The notes under the pieces: model-generated
What the model saw: only the letters and a program-made list of their open reading frames with translations
Databases searched by the model: none
What the model was told of the DNA's origin: nothing
Part shown: one piece after another, positions 34,566 to 44,017 of the stretch
How the letters are laid out: every line of letters starts with the position of its first letter
Numbering within the stretch: the first letter of the stretch is position 1
Origin: Bradyrhizobium sp. dw_78
GTDB lineage: Bacteria > Pseudomonadota > Alphaproteobacteria > Rhizobiales > Xanthobacteraceae
Length of the DNA stretch: 64,000 nt
Assembly (NCBI RefSeq): GCF_018449525.1
Contig: NZ_JAAVUS010000001.1
Location: 1,177,170 to 1,241,169, forward strand
Direction of reading: 5' to 3'
Made by a program: the position numbers and the translations under genes

Positions 34566-35168
34566 CTACAGCCGGTCGGCGATCTCGGGCGGCATCTGCT
34601 TGTTGCTGGGCGCTTGCGCCGCTGCGGCGCGAAGGTTCGGCAGGATATCTTCGACCCGTTCGGCCTTGAGAATATCGACCGCCAGGGAAGGCCGGATGAA
34701 CTCCGTTGCGCGCATATGCGCGAGCAGCGCCAGCAGCGGTTCCCAGAAGCCGCCGATGTTCGCAATCAGGATCGGCTTCGAGTGCCGGCCGAGTTGCTGC
34801 CAGGTCAATTGCTCCACCAGTTCCTCAAGGGTTCCGATCCCGCCGGGCAGCGCGACGAAGGCGTCGGAATGCTCGAACATCAGCCGCTTGCGCTCATGCA
34901 TGTCGGGCGTGACGATCATTTCCTGGACCCGCGTCAAGGCGTGCTCACGCGCCTTGAGGAAATCGGGAATGATACCGGTGACCAAGCCGCCATGATCCAG
35001 CACGGATTTAGCGACGGCGCCCATCAATCCGAACGACCCGCCGCCGTAGACGAGGCGGACATCGTTCTCTGCAAGGATCTTTCCGAATTCGGTGGCGGTT
35101 TTGACAAAGAGGGGATTGGTACCGGGCCCGGATCCGCAATAGACACAGACGGTTTTGATTTTGTTCAT
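34566..35168 (-). CDS. LOG-family protein (cytokinin riboside 5'-monophosphate phosphoribohydrolase type)
   Basis: A 200-residue Rossmann-fold protein; start ATG 35168 (MNKIKTVCVYCGS). The LOG signatures are intact: YGGGSFGLMGAVA at residues 41-53, HERKRLM around 91-97 and PGGIGTLEE at 108-116. These form the catalytic site that cleaves AMP-type nucleotides to free base and ribose 5-phosphate. In plants and plant-associated bacteria LOG activates cytokinins. Many bacterial members instead act on AMP or have unknown roles. In a rhizobium-like organism cytokinin release is conceivable but not shown. Confidence 0.88.
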   Translation of the reverse strand: MNKIKTVCVYCGSGPGTNPLFVKTATEFGKILAENDVRLVYGGGSFGLMGAVAKSVLDHGGLVTGIIPDFLKAREHALTRVQEMIVTPDMHERKRLMFEHSDAFVALPGGIGTLEELVEQLTWQQLGRHSKPILIANIGGFWEPLLALLAHMRATEFIRPSLAVDILKAERVEDILPNLRAAAAQAPSNKQMPPEIADRL

Positions 35169-35383
35169 GACTGCCATGTGGCACTGCAACGTAAAAGCGT
35201 CAAGGCGTGCGAATCGGTAACACTAATAGAAATGCCCCCCTAAACGCCGGAAGTTACGAAAGAATTACCCCGCAAGCCTGTGCAGGCGGTCGAAACGTCC
35301 TATATGACGTAGCGAATGTACATGAACGAAAAAATACAGGCGCCCCCGAAGCGGCGCGCGGTTTCGCCTGCGGATTCTCACTG

Positions 35384-37330
35384 ATGGCCCACACAGATTC
35401 GCGCCGGGGCGCCGGCAGGCCGCTGCCTGTTTCCGACAAGTCCTTTGAGCAGGCGACCCTGACCGGGACGCTGGTGCATCTTTGGCCCTATATCTGGCCC
35501 GGCGACCGTGCCGATCTGCGGATGCGGGTGGTCTGGTCGGTAGTGCTTCTGCTGGTAGCGAAGTTCGCGACGCTGGTGGTGCCCTTTACCTTCAAATGGG
35601 CGACCGATGCGCTGACCGGAGCCGATACCGCTCCCGTCCAGGCGTCGAACTGGATGATGTGGGTGGTGGCATCGCCCCTGATCATGACCGCGAGCTACGG
35701 CGGCTTGCGCGTGCTGATGGCGGTGCTGACGCAATGGCGCGACGGCATCTTCGCCCAGGTGGCCATGCACGCGGTGCGCAAGCTGGCCTATCTCACCTTC
35801 GTCCACATGCATGAATTGTCGCTGCGCTTTCATCTGGAGCGCAAGACCGGCGGGCTGACGCGCGTGCTCGAACGCGGCCGCACCGGCATCGAGACCATCG
35901 TGCGGATGGTGATCCTGCAACTGGTGCCGACCATCGTCGAGGTCACGCTTTTGATGGGCGTGCTGCTGTGGAAGTTCGACTGGCGCTATGTGATCGGCAC
36001 GATGATCATGGTCGTGATCTTCATGTACTACACCTATATCGCGACCGAATGGCGGATCGAGATTCGCCGCAAGATGAACGATTCCGACACCGAGGCGAAT
36101 ACCAAGGCTATCGACTCGCTCCTCAATTATGAGACGGTCAAATATTTCAGCGCCGAGGAGCGCGAGGCCACGCGCTACGACCACTCGATGGAGCGTTACG
36201 AACGCGCCAGCGTGAAAACCTACACCTCGCTGGCAGTGCTCAATACCGGGCAGGCGATCATCTTCACCGCGGGCCTGACGGCGACCATGCTGATGTGCGC
36301 CATGGGCGTGCGCAGCGGCCGTAACACGGTGGGCGATTTCGTCATGATCAACGCCATGATGATCCAGCTTTACCAGCCGCTGAATTTCATGGGCATGGTC
36401 TATCGCGAGATCAAGCAGGCGATCATCGATATCGAGAAGATGTTCGCGGTGCTGTCGCAGAAGCCGGAGGTGAAGGATATTCCGGGCGCCATGCCGCTGG
36501 TCGTGACCTCGGGCCATGTCCGCTTCGACAATGTGCGGTTCGCCTACGATCCTGATCGCCCGATCCTCAAGGGTCTCAGTTTCGAGGTGCCGGCCGGCAA
36601 GACGGTCGCGATCGTCGGTCCCTCCGGAGCCGGCAAATCGACGATTTCACGGCTGCTGTTCCGGCTTTATGATGTTTCCGGCGGCAAGATCCTGATCGAC
36701 GGTCAGGACATCCGCAATGTCACGCAATCCTCGCTGCGCGCGTCGATCGGCATGGTGCCGCAGGATACCGTGCTGTTCAACGACACCATCCGCTACAATA
36801 TCCGTTACGGCCGCTGGGATGCGACCGACGACGAGGTGGAGCAGGCCGCGCAACTGGCCCAGATCGACAACTTCATCCGGATGTCGCCGAAGGGCTATGA
36901 AACCCAGGTCGGCGAACGCGGCCTGAAACTGTCGGGCGGCGAAAAGCAGCGCGTGGCGATTGCGCGCACCGTGCTGAAGGCGCCCCCGATCCTGGTGCTC
37001 GACGAAGCGACGTCCGCACTTGACAGCCACACCGAACATGAAATTCAGGGGGCGCTCGAACGGGTGTCGCACAACCGCACTTCTCTTGTGATCGCGCATC
37101 GGCTATCGACGATCGTGGGCGCTGACGAGATCATCGTACTGGACCAGGGCCGGATCGCCGAGCGCGGGACGCATTCCCAGCTTTTGGCAACCGGCGGCCT
37201 CTATGCCAGTATGTGGAACAGGCAGCGCGAGGCCGAGGAAGCTCGCGAAAGGCTGGCGCGGACCGGTGACGACGAGGCGCCCGGCCGGTTGCCGCCGCCG
37301 ATCGATGACGCGCTGGCCGCCGCTGAATGA
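35384..37330 (+). CDS. Atm1/HMT1-type ABC exporter (fused permease and ATPase)
   Basis: A 648-residue half-transporter. The N-terminal six-span membrane domain shows the Atm1 signature TKAIDSLLNYETVKYFSAEERE and the segment YIATEWRIEIRRKMN. The C-terminal ATPase has Walker A GPSGAGKST, signature LSGGEKQR and Walker B ILVLDEATSALD. Bacterial Atm1-like proteins export glutathione conjugates and metal-glutathione complexes; mitochondrial relatives supply iron-sulfur assembly. ATG 35384 is chosen over upstream in-frame starts because the upstream residues look non-coding. The psd gene starts 58 bases after it, so it may be co-transcribed with the phospholipid genes. Confidence 0.92.
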   Translation: MAHTDSRRGAGRPLPVSDKSFEQATLTGTLVHLWPYIWPGDRADLRMRVVWSVVLLLVAKFATLVVPFTFKWATDALTGADTAPVQASNWMMWVVASPLIMTASYGGLRVLMAVLTQWRDGIFAQVAMHAVRKLAYLTFVHMHELSLRFHLERKTGGLTRVLERGRTGIETIVRMVILQLVPTIVEVTLLMGVLLWKFDWRYVIGTMIMVVIFMYYTYIATEWRIEIRRKMNDSDTEANTKAIDSLLNYETVKYFSAEEREATRYDHSMERYERASVKTYTSLAVLNTGQAIIFTAGLTATMLMCAMGVRSGRNTVGDFVMINAMMIQLYQPLNFMGMVYREIKQAIIDIEKMFAVLSQKPEVKDIPGAMPLVVTSGHVRFDNVRFAYDPDRPILKGLSFEVPAGKTVAIVGPSGAGKSTISRLLFRLYDVSGGKILIDGQDIRNVTQSSLRASIGMVPQDTVLFNDTIRYNIRYGRWDATDDEVEQAAQLAQIDNFIRMSPKGYETQVGERGLKLSGGEKQRVAIARTVLKAPPILVLDEATSALDSHTEHEIQGALERVSHNRTSLVIAHRLSTIVGADEIIVLDQGRIAERGTHSQLLATGGLYASMWNRQREAEEARERLARTGDDEAPGRLPPPIDDALAAAE

Positions 37331-37388
37331 TTGCAATGACCCGTCCCCGCGAGGGAAAGGGCAAGGATAGTTCTCAAGGATAGTTTTG

Positions 37389-38087
37389 ATGTCGATAGCC
37401 AAGTCCATCCGCGCGCAGATTCCGCCGATCCATCCCGAAGGCTATCCGTTTATCGGCGGCTTTGCGCTGGCCAGCCTGATCCTGTTCTGGCTCTGGTCGC
37501 CGCTCGGCTGGATCGGCACGGTGCTGACGATCTGGTGCGCGCTGTTCTTTCGCGATCCGGTCAGGGTTACGCCGGTCCGGGAAGGGCTCGTCGTGGCGCC
37601 GGCCGACGGCCGCGTTTCGATGATCGCGCCGGTCTTGCCGCCCGCCGAACTCGGGCTTGGCGACCGGCCGCTGCTGCGCATCTCCATCTTCATGAGCGTG
37701 TTCAATTGCCATGTGAACCGCAGTCCGGTGGCGGGTCAGATCGACCGGATTGCGTACCGGCCCGGCGCCTTCATCAACGCCGAACTCGACAAGGCAAGCG
37801 AAGACAATGAGCGCAATTCGCTCGTGATCTCGACACCGAACGGCCGGATCGGCGTGGTCCAGATTGCGGGACTGGTCGCGCGCCGGATCGTGTCGTTTGT
37901 GCGCGAAGGGCAGTCGATCGGCGCCGGCGAGCGGTTTGGGCTGATCCGCTTCGGATCGCGCCTCGACGTTTACCTGCCCGAGGGAACCGGGGCGCTGGTC
38001 TCCGAAGGCCAGACGGCGATCGCCGGAGAGACGATTCTGGCCGATTTCAGGTCGGGCGATCCCACCCGGACCTACCGGACCGATTAA
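37389..38087 (+). CDS. psd: phosphatidylserine decarboxylase proenzyme
   Basis: A 232-residue short-type Psd that makes phosphatidylethanolamine from phosphatidylserine at the inner membrane. It has two hydrophobic spans near residues 18-50. The pyruvoyl site is the Gly-Ser of [11 protein letters not shown], with Ser190 becoming the pyruvoyl group after self-cleavage. The conserved [18 protein letters not shown] holds a catalytic His. The length fits the PSD-B archaetidylserine/phosphatidylserine form found in alphaproteobacteria. ATG 37389 is preferred to the overlapping TTG at 37386. It is followed 76 bases later by pssA, the enzyme that makes its substrate. Confidence 0.94.
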   Translation: MSIAKSIRAQIPPIHPEGYPFIGGFALASLILFWLWSPLGWIGTVLTIWCALFFRDPVRVTPVREGLVVAPADGRVSMIAPVLPPAELGLGDRPLLRISIFMSVFNCHVNRSPVAGQIDRIAYRPGAFINAELDKASEDNERNSLVISTPNGRIGVVQIAGLVARRIVSFVREGQSIGAGERFGLIRFGSRLDVYLPEGTGALVSEGQTAIAGETILADFRSGDPTRTYRTD

Positions 38088-38163
38088 CCTGTCCGGTCTG
38101 CCGGAAGATCGGCCCGCCGTAGCGATGGCGGAGCGACGCTACGCTTGCTATATCTATTAGGCC

Positions 38164-39048
38164 ATGCCGATAAATTTCGATCCCAACTATGCCGAAATGC
38201 GTCGCCGCCGGTTTCGTCCGATTCCGGTGCGCATGTTGGTGCCGAACGTCATCACGCTGCTCGCGATCTGCGCGGGGCTGACGGCGATCCGGCTATCCAC
38301 CGAGGGGCGGACCGAATTGGCGGTGGCGGCGATCGTGTTCGCGGCCATCCTCGATGGTATCGACGGCCGGGTGGCCCGCATGATCAAGGGCCAGTCGAAA
38401 TTCGGCGCCGAACTCGACAGCCTCGCCGACTTCGTCAATTTTGGCGTGGCACCGGGATTGATCCTTTATTTCTGGCAGCTCCACGACCTGAATAACGGCG
38501 GCTGGATCGCCGCGATGGTGTTTGCGATCAGCGGCGGCCTGCGGCTCGCGCGTTTCAACGCGAGCATCGACGATCCCAACAAGCCGGTATTTGCCGCGAA
38601 TTATTTCACCGGTGTACCGGCGCCTGCCGGCGCGATCACGGTGCTGCTCCCGATCTATCTGGCATTCCTCGGCGTGCCAAAACCTCCGGCGATGCTGACG
38701 GCGCTTTACACGCTGCTGATTGCGTTCCTGATGGTCTCGCGCTTGCCGGTATTTTCCGGCAAGACCGTGCGCATGCGGGTGCCGCCGGAAATGGTGTTGC
38801 CGCTTTTCGTTTCCGTCGTTCTCTTCATCGCGCTCCTGATCGGTTATCCCTGGCATATCCTCTCCGTGGGTGCGGTGATCTATCTCCTGAGCCTGCCGGC
38901 AGGCTGGAAGTCCTACCGCGACCACGCCCGCAGGGCCGCGGCGCAAACGCCAATGCCGGCCGCCGCCGCGCCTTCAACGCCGTCGTCGCCCTATCCGTCG
39001 CCGGTCTCCGAATCCGCGCCGGACGATCGGCCGACCCGGCTGAACTGA
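38164..39048 (+). CDS. pssA: CDP-diacylglycerol-serine O-phosphatidyltransferase
   Basis: A 294-residue type II phosphatidylserine synthase, an integral membrane CDP-alcohol phosphotransferase. The diagnostic motif DGIDGRVARMIKGQSKFGAELDSLADF (in pieces: DG-x2-AR, then G-x3-D-x3-D) lies near residues 63-90 and coordinates metal and CDP-diacylglycerol. About eight spans follow, ending in a disordered Pro/Ala/Ser tail. It supplies phosphatidylserine to the product of the preceding psd gene; the two together give phosphatidylethanolamine. Same strand and short gap support an operon. Confidence 0.94.
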   Translation: MPINFDPNYAEMRRRRFRPIPVRMLVPNVITLLAICAGLTAIRLSTEGRTELAVAAIVFAAILDGIDGRVARMIKGQSKFGAELDSLADFVNFGVAPGLILYFWQLHDLNNGGWIAAMVFAISGGLRLARFNASIDDPNKPVFAANYFTGVPAPAGAITVLLPIYLAFLGVPKPPAMLTALYTLLIAFLMVSRLPVFSGKTVRMRVPPEMVLPLFVSVVLFIALLIGYPWHILSVGAVIYLLSLPAGWKSYRDHARRAAAQTPMPAAAAPSTPSSPYPSPVSESAPDDRPTRLN

Positions 39049-39163
39049 TCCCGCCCGTAGGGCGTTCTTCAAATATCTGGCATGATGGATCGGCCGGTTG
39101 GGTTCGCTCCCGATCTCGGCTATAGCCTGATCGCATATAATCAAAAGATCAGGAGAGAACGCC

Positions 39164-39883
39164 GTGACGACATCCGCATCCGCGCCGCTGCCCGCTTCCG
39201 TGCTTGAAGCCCTGGCGCGCTATGACACGCCGACGATCTGCAATGCGATGGAGATCGTGGCGCCGGAGCGCCGGCTGATCGGTTACACCACCAAGCCGCT
39301 GGTGTGTCCGTTTCCTGATTTGCCGCCGATGGTCGGTTATGCGCGGACGGTGACGATCCGCTCGGTGCTCCAGTCTGGGCTGCCCGCCGCCGAACAGGCC
39401 ATGCGGCGGATCGAATATTACGAATATGTCGGGACCGGACACGGTCCGCGTATCGCCGTGATCCAGGATATCGACGGCGCCGATGTCGGTTATGGCGCGT
39501 TCTGGGGCGAGGTTCAAAGCAACGTCCACAAGGCGCTCGGCTGTCTCGGCGTAATCACCGATGGATCGATCCGCGACATTCCGCAATGGGCGGAGGGTTT
39601 TCAGGCGCTGGCCGGTTCGATCGGCCCCTCGCACGCCTGGGTCCATGCCGAAAGCTTCGGCGGCGAAGTGCGGGTGGCCGGCATGACGGTGCGGTCGGAT
39701 GATCTCATTCATGCCGATTGCCACGGCGCCATCGTGATTCCGCACGATCTCGCCGCCAAACTGCCCGATGCCGCCGAACTCTGTGGACGCCGCGAGACGC
39801 CGATCCTGGATATCGCGCGCAGCCCCGACTTCACGCTCGAAAAACTGAAAGAGGCGTTGAAGCGCTCGGCCGAAATCCATTAG
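39164..39883 (+). CDS. RraA-like / 4-hydroxy-4-methyl-2-oxoglutarate aldolase family protein
   Basis: A 239-residue RraA-fold protein with a GTG start at 39164 after AGGAGAG. The conserved core reads LARYDTPTICNAME at the N terminus and GYGAFWGEVQSNVHKALGCLGVITDGSIRD centrally, read in pieces; the GxxxxD pattern of ITDGSIRD is the magnesium-binding site of HMG/CHA aldolases. It ends with VIPHDLAAKLPDAA. Members act as pyruvate-releasing aldolases of aromatic breakdown, or as RraA-type RNase E inhibitors. The aldolase-type residues make a metabolic role more likely, but the substrate is open. No aromatic catabolic genes are adjacent. Confidence 0.82.
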   Translation: MTTSASAPLPASVLEALARYDTPTICNAMEIVAPERRLIGYTTKPLVCPFPDLPPMVGYARTVTIRSVLQSGLPAAEQAMRRIEYYEYVGTGHGPRIAVIQDIDGADVGYGAFWGEVQSNVHKALGCLGVITDGSIRDIPQWAEGFQALAGSIGPSHAWVHAESFGGEVRVAGMTVRSDDLIHADCHGAIVIPHDLAAKLPDAAELCGRRETPILDIARSPDFTLEKLKEALKRSAEIH

Positions 39884-40152
39884 CCGCGAAAACGGATAGG
39901 CATGAGAATCCGCGAAGCGCGGGCGGCATACTCGCCGCCTCCGCGCTCAAGGGACCGACAGGCTGGCAGCCGTGGCGGTAATTCCTGCATTTTCGAGCCT
40001 GCGGCAGCTTAAATTGTTTACCAATTATTATGCCTACCAAATTCGGTAACGCGTCTTTAATTGCAGCCACCTAGGGTTTGGTGGTGCGGTTCGAGGTGGG
40101 CCGCGCCTCCGTCCAGGATGGCCGGACATTCGCGACCGCGTTGGAGTTCCTC

Positions 40153-40926
40153 ATGGATATCATGACGGGCATTGGGCTCGTGTGCGGTATAATCGTCATT
40201 GCGACGATGATGCTGCTGGGCGGCGATCTCAGCCTGTTCGTCAGCGAGCATGCCGTGATCATCATCTTCGGCGGATCGATCGCCGCCACCATGATCCGGT
40301 TTCCGCTCAGCGCGCTCGTTCACGGCTTGCCGCTCGGCGCAAAATTCGCCTTCACCATGAGCCGGCTGTCGGCGCACGAACTGGTCGACGAACTGGCCCG
40401 CATCGCCGAGATCGCACGCAAGCAGGGGCCGGTCGGACTGGAAAAGGTCGAAACCAACGAGCCCTTTCTGGCCAAGGGAATCCGTTATGTCGCCGACGGC
40501 TACGATCTCGAATTCATCCGCGACAATCTCGAGCGCGACCGCGACAATTTCCTGATGCATCTCGACGAGGGCAGCAAGATCTACCGTGCGGTCGGCGATT
40601 GCGCGCCGGCCTTCGGCATGATCGGCACCCTGATCGGCATGGTGCAGATGTTCGCCAACATGACCGACCCTTCCAAGCTCGGCCCGTTCATGGCGACCGC
40701 ATTGCTCGCGACGCTGTACGGCGCGCTGGTCGCCAATCTGTTCTGCCTGCCGATCGCCGACAAGCTGCATGGCAAGCTGCTGGACGAGGAGACCAACCGC
40801 ACGCTGATCATCGACGGCATTCTGATGATCCGGGACTCCAAGAGCCCGGCGCTGGTCCGGGAGATGTTGCTGGCCTATCTGCCGGAAAAACACCGCCACG
40901 AAGAGGGTGAACCGGTCCCGGCCTAG
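40153..40926 (+). CDS. motA: MotA-type flagellar motor stator / proton channel protein
   Basis: A 257-residue protein with ATG 40153 behind GGAG. It has four membrane spans in MotA order: MDIMTGIGLVCGIIVIATMM, then IIIFGGSIAATMIRFP near residue 35, and the last two around GDCAPAFGMIGTLIGMVQMF and LGPFMATALLATLYGALVANLF, with the conserved channel prolines. The long cytoplasmic loop carries the charged residues that contact FliG (NLERDRDNFLMHLDEG). It pairs with the MotB gene 29 bases later to form an ion-driven stator. No other flagellar gene is nearby, so it is an unlinked stator pair. Confidence 0.88.
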   Translation: MDIMTGIGLVCGIIVIATMMLLGGDLSLFVSEHAVIIIFGGSIAATMIRFPLSALVHGLPLGAKFAFTMSRLSAHELVDELARIAEIARKQGPVGLEKVETNEPFLAKGIRYVADGYDLEFIRDNLERDRDNFLMHLDEGSKIYRAVGDCAPAFGMIGTLIGMVQMFANMTDPSKLGPFMATALLATLYGALVANLFCLPIADKLHGKLLDEETNRTLIIDGILMIRDSKSPALVREMLLAYLPEKHRHEEGEPVPA

Positions 40927-40955
40927 TTGGCCGATCCCGGTCCGGAACAACCGCA

Positions 40956-41786
40956 ATGGCCAAGAAAAAACGGGGCGATGCGCATGGAGGAGGGCACGGC
41001 TGGTTCGTGACCTTCGCCGACCTCATGGGCCTGATGATGAGCTTCTTCGTGATGCTCGTCGCGTTCTCCACCACCGACAACAACAAGCTCAAGATCGTCG
41101 CCGGCTCGATGCGGGATGCTTTCGGCGTGCAATCCGAAAGCCGCTTTTCCGGCATTCTCGAATCCGACGGCGTGCCCACCAAGCCGAAACTCAAGCACGT
41201 TGAGCACATCAATCCTGAGGAGGCCTCCAACACGCCGACGCCCGATCAGCATGACAACAGCCTCACCGAGGGCGAACGGCTCGACAAGGACCGCGAGTTC
41301 GCGCTGGCTTCGGCGTCGCTGCGGCAGGCGTTGCAGGACATGCCGGAACTGACCGAGATCTCGAAGCACATCATGTTCGAGGAGACCAAGGAGGGGCTGA
41401 ATCTCGAGATCGTCGATCAGGACGGCCGTTCGATGTTCGCCGACGGCTCCAAGGTGCCCTACGACCGCACCCGCCGGCTGATCGAGAAGCTTGCCGGTCC
41501 GCTCAAGGCGACGCCGCTGCGCATCTCGATCGTCGGTCATACCGCCTCGGGTTTCGTGCCGACGCAAAGCGACTATGACGCCTTCGACCTGTCGGCCGAT
41601 CGGGCCAACGCGGTGCGCCAGATTCTGGCGCGGGAAGGGGTGCCAGCGGCTCATATCTATGCCGTCTCCGGCAAGGCCGACACCCAGCCGCTGTTCCCCG
41701 ACGATCCCTCGATGTCCGCGAATCGCCGCGTCACCATCACGCTGATGCGCGAAGATCCGGCGATTCCGCCCGGTCTGAAGCCGTAG
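40956..41786 (+). CDS. motB: MotB-type stator protein with OmpA domain
   Basis: A 276-residue protein. The single N-terminal span GWFVTFADLMGLMMSFFVMLVAFS carries the essential channel aspartate, Asp22, as in MotB. A long linker rich in Asp/Glu/Lys follows, then a C-terminal OmpA-like peptidoglycan-binding domain (LRISIVGHTASGFVP and DLSADRANAVRQILAREGVP, ending RRVTITLM). A MotA gene immediately precedes it. Proton rather than sodium use is usual for this order but not decidable from sequence alone. Confidence 0.88.
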   Translation: MAKKKRGDAHGGGHGWFVTFADLMGLMMSFFVMLVAFSTTDNNKLKIVAGSMRDAFGVQSESRFSGILESDGVPTKPKLKHVEHINPEEASNTPTPDQHDNSLTEGERLDKDREFALASASLRQALQDMPELTEISKHIMFEETKEGLNLEIVDQDGRSMFADGSKVPYDRTRRLIEKLAGPLKATPLRISIVGHTASGFVPTQSDYDAFDLSADRANAVRQILAREGVPAAHIYAVSGKADTQPLFPDDPSMSANRRVTITLMREDPAIPPGLKP

Positions 41787-41995
41787 TCCGTTACCTTATT
41801 ATATTACCGTAAATTCAGTTTTGGGCGTTGCCGGGAGCATGATCTGGACCCGCCGGCTGTCGCAAAGTCCGGATTCGGGGCGCCGTCTGGCCGGTCCGGC
41901 ATCATGTCCTGCCACGGTTGATCGGTTGACAGCCTTTCCGGAAGCGTCGATAGCCGACCCGGACCAAATCAATCGACCGAGCATTTTCCCGCGCA

Positions 41996-43894
41996 ATGGC
42001 TCTCAGCGTCACATCCACCGAAGCCGAGGAGGGGCCGGTCACGGCGGGCTTTTGGGCCTTGACGCTCGGAAGCATCGGCGTGGTTTTCGGCGATATCGGA
42101 ACGTCGCCGCTCTATGCGTTTCGCGAAGCCGTCGCCGGGGCCGCGCAAGGACATCCGATTACCCGGACCATCGTGCTCGGGGTTCTGTCGCTCATCCTGT
42201 GGGCGCTTCTGATCGTCGTCACCGCCAAATACGTTCTGCTGCTGTTGCGCGCCGACAATAATGGCGAGGGCGGCACGTTGTCGCTGATGGCGCTGGGCCA
42301 GCGCGCGATCGGGCGGCGAAGTCTGCTGCTGCTGACGCTGGGTGTGATCGGCGCGTCGATGTTCATCGGCGATTCCATGATCACGCCGGCCATTTCGGTG
42401 CTTTCGGCCGTCGAAGGCCTCAAGCTCGCGACCCCGGCGCTGGAACATTATGTGGTGCCGCTGACGATCTTTATTCTGGTCCTGCTGTTCGCGGTCCAGA
42501 GAGGCGGCACGGCGCGGGTTGCATCGGCTTTCGGGCCGGTGATGGTGGTCTGGTTCGGTTGCCTCGCGGCGATGGGCCTGGTCAACATCAATGACGATCC
42601 CTCGGTGTTGGCCGCGATCAACCCGTGGTACGGGATCGATTTCCTGCTGTCGCACGGAACCGTCGGAATGGTGACGCTGGGGGCGGTGTTTCTCGCGGTC
42701 ACCGGCGGCGAGGCGCTTTATGCGGATCTCGGGCATTTCGGCCGCAAGCCGATCCAGGGCGGATGGCTCTATTTCGTGCTGCCGTCGCTCCTGATCAATT
42801 ATTTCGGTCAGGGCGCGCTGGTACTTTCCAATCCCGCCGCGATCGAGAATTCCTTTTACCGGATGGTGCCGGAAATATTGCTGTTGCCGCTGGTCGTGCT
42901 GGCGACCGTCGCCACGGTGATCGCAAGCCAGGCGGTGATCACGGGCGCCTATTCGCTGACCCGCCAGGCCGTGCAGCTCGGCCTGTTGCCGCGTTTCGAG
43001 GTCCGTTACACCTCCGAGACCCATGCCGGCCAGATTTATCTGCCGCGCGTCAACCGGCTGCTGCTGATCGGCGTGTTGCTGCTCGTGCTACTGTTCCGCA
43101 CCTCCAGCGGATTGGCCTCCGCCTACGGCATCGCCGTTTCCACGACCATGGTTGCCGACGGCATCATGGGCTTCGTGGTGATCTGGAAGCTGTGGAATTG
43201 GCGTGCGGCGAGCGCCGCGGCATTGATCATTCCCTTCGTCGTCGTCGATATGACATTCTTCTGCGCGAACCTTTTGAAACTGTTCGAAGGCGCATGGGTG
43301 CCGCTGTTGTTCGGCCTTGTTCTGGCGATCATGATCTGGACCTGGCGCAGGGGCACCGCGATCCTGCTCGCCAAGACCCGGCGCACTGAAGTGCCGCTCA
43401 AGGAGCTGATCGCAAGCCTCGAAAAGCGCCCACCCCACATCGTCAGGGGGACCGCGGTTTTTCTCACCAGCGATCCCAATTTCGTTCCGACCGCGCTGCT
43501 GCACAATCTCAAGCACAACAAGGTGCTGCACGAACACAACGTGATCCTGACGATCGAGACGGCACAAACGCCGCGGGTCGTTCCGGCCGAACGCGTCCGC
43601 ATGGAAACGGTCAGCGATAAATTCGCCGTCGTCCGGCTGCGCTTCGGCTTCATGGAATCGCCGAATGTCCCGAAGGCGCTGGTGATCGCGCGAAAGCTTG
43701 GCTGGCAGTTCGACATCATGTCGACGTCGTTCTTCGTGTCGCGGCGCTCGCTGAAACCGTCGGCGCAGTCCGGAATGCCGAAATGGCAGGACCACCTGTT
43801 CATCGCGATGAGCCGCTCGGCGAACGACGCCACGGATTATTTCCAGATTCCGACCGGCCGGGTGGTTGAAGTCGGGACCCAGGTGACTATCTAA
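41996..43894 (+). CDS. kup: Kup-type potassium importer, first of a tandem pair
   Basis: A 632-residue potassium/proton symporter of the Kup/HAK/KT family, with about 12 spans then a cytoplasmic C-terminal domain. The N-terminal signature [21 protein letters not shown] and [13 protein letters not shown], and the mid-protein [22 protein letters not shown], identify it. The C-terminal domain includes [26 protein letters not shown]. Start ATG 41996, with the usual short acidic N terminus. A second, clearly paralogous copy lies 123 bases downstream on the same strand, with only hairpins between. Kup importers work under low-potassium or acidic conditions in other species. Confidence 0.95.
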   Translation: MALSVTSTEAEEGPVTAGFWALTLGSIGVVFGDIGTSPLYAFREAVAGAAQGHPITRTIVLGVLSLILWALLIVVTAKYVLLLLRADNNGEGGTLSLMALGQRAIGRRSLLLLTLGVIGASMFIGDSMITPAISVLSAVEGLKLATPALEHYVVPLTIFILVLLFAVQRGGTARVASAFGPVMVVWFGCLAAMGLVNINDDPSVLAAINPWYGIDFLLSHGTVGMVTLGAVFLAVTGGEALYADLGHFGRKPIQGGWLYFVLPSLLINYFGQGALVLSNPAAIENSFYRMVPEILLLPLVVLATVATVIASQAVITGAYSLTRQAVQLGLLPRFEVRYTSETHAGQIYLPRVNRLLLIGVLLLVLLFRTSSGLASAYGIAVSTTMVADGIMGFVVIWKLWNWRAASAAALIIPFVVVDMTFFCANLLKLFEGAWVPLLFGLVLAIMIWTWRRGTAILLAKTRRTEVPLKELIASLEKRPPHIVRGTAVFLTSDPNFVPTALLHNLKHNKVLHEHNVILTIETAQTPRVVPAERVRMETVSDKFAVVRLRFGFMESPNVPKALVIARKLGWQFDIMSTSFFVSRRSLKPSAQSGMPKWQDHLFIAMSRSANDATDYFQIPTGRVVEVGTQVTI

Positions 43895-43899
43895 CAAGC

Positions 43900-43936
43900 C
43901 ATGCATTTTTTGCATGACGCTGGCCCGAAATCGGGC
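43900..43936 (+). promoter_or_regulatory. two hairpins between the kup genes
   Basis: First CATGCA-TTTTT-TGCATG (43900-43916), immediately after the first kup stop; then GCCCGAAATCGGGC (43923-43936). They could stabilise or end the upstream message, or be part of the second gene's leader. Neither has a classic T-run, so their role is open. Confidence 0.4.
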
Positions 43937-44017
43937 TATGCTATGCTCCGGACGCAGGACTATAAGCCGCGTCGCTTTACTATCGTGCAGTGAAGCATTT
44001 TCGAGGCGTCCATTCTC

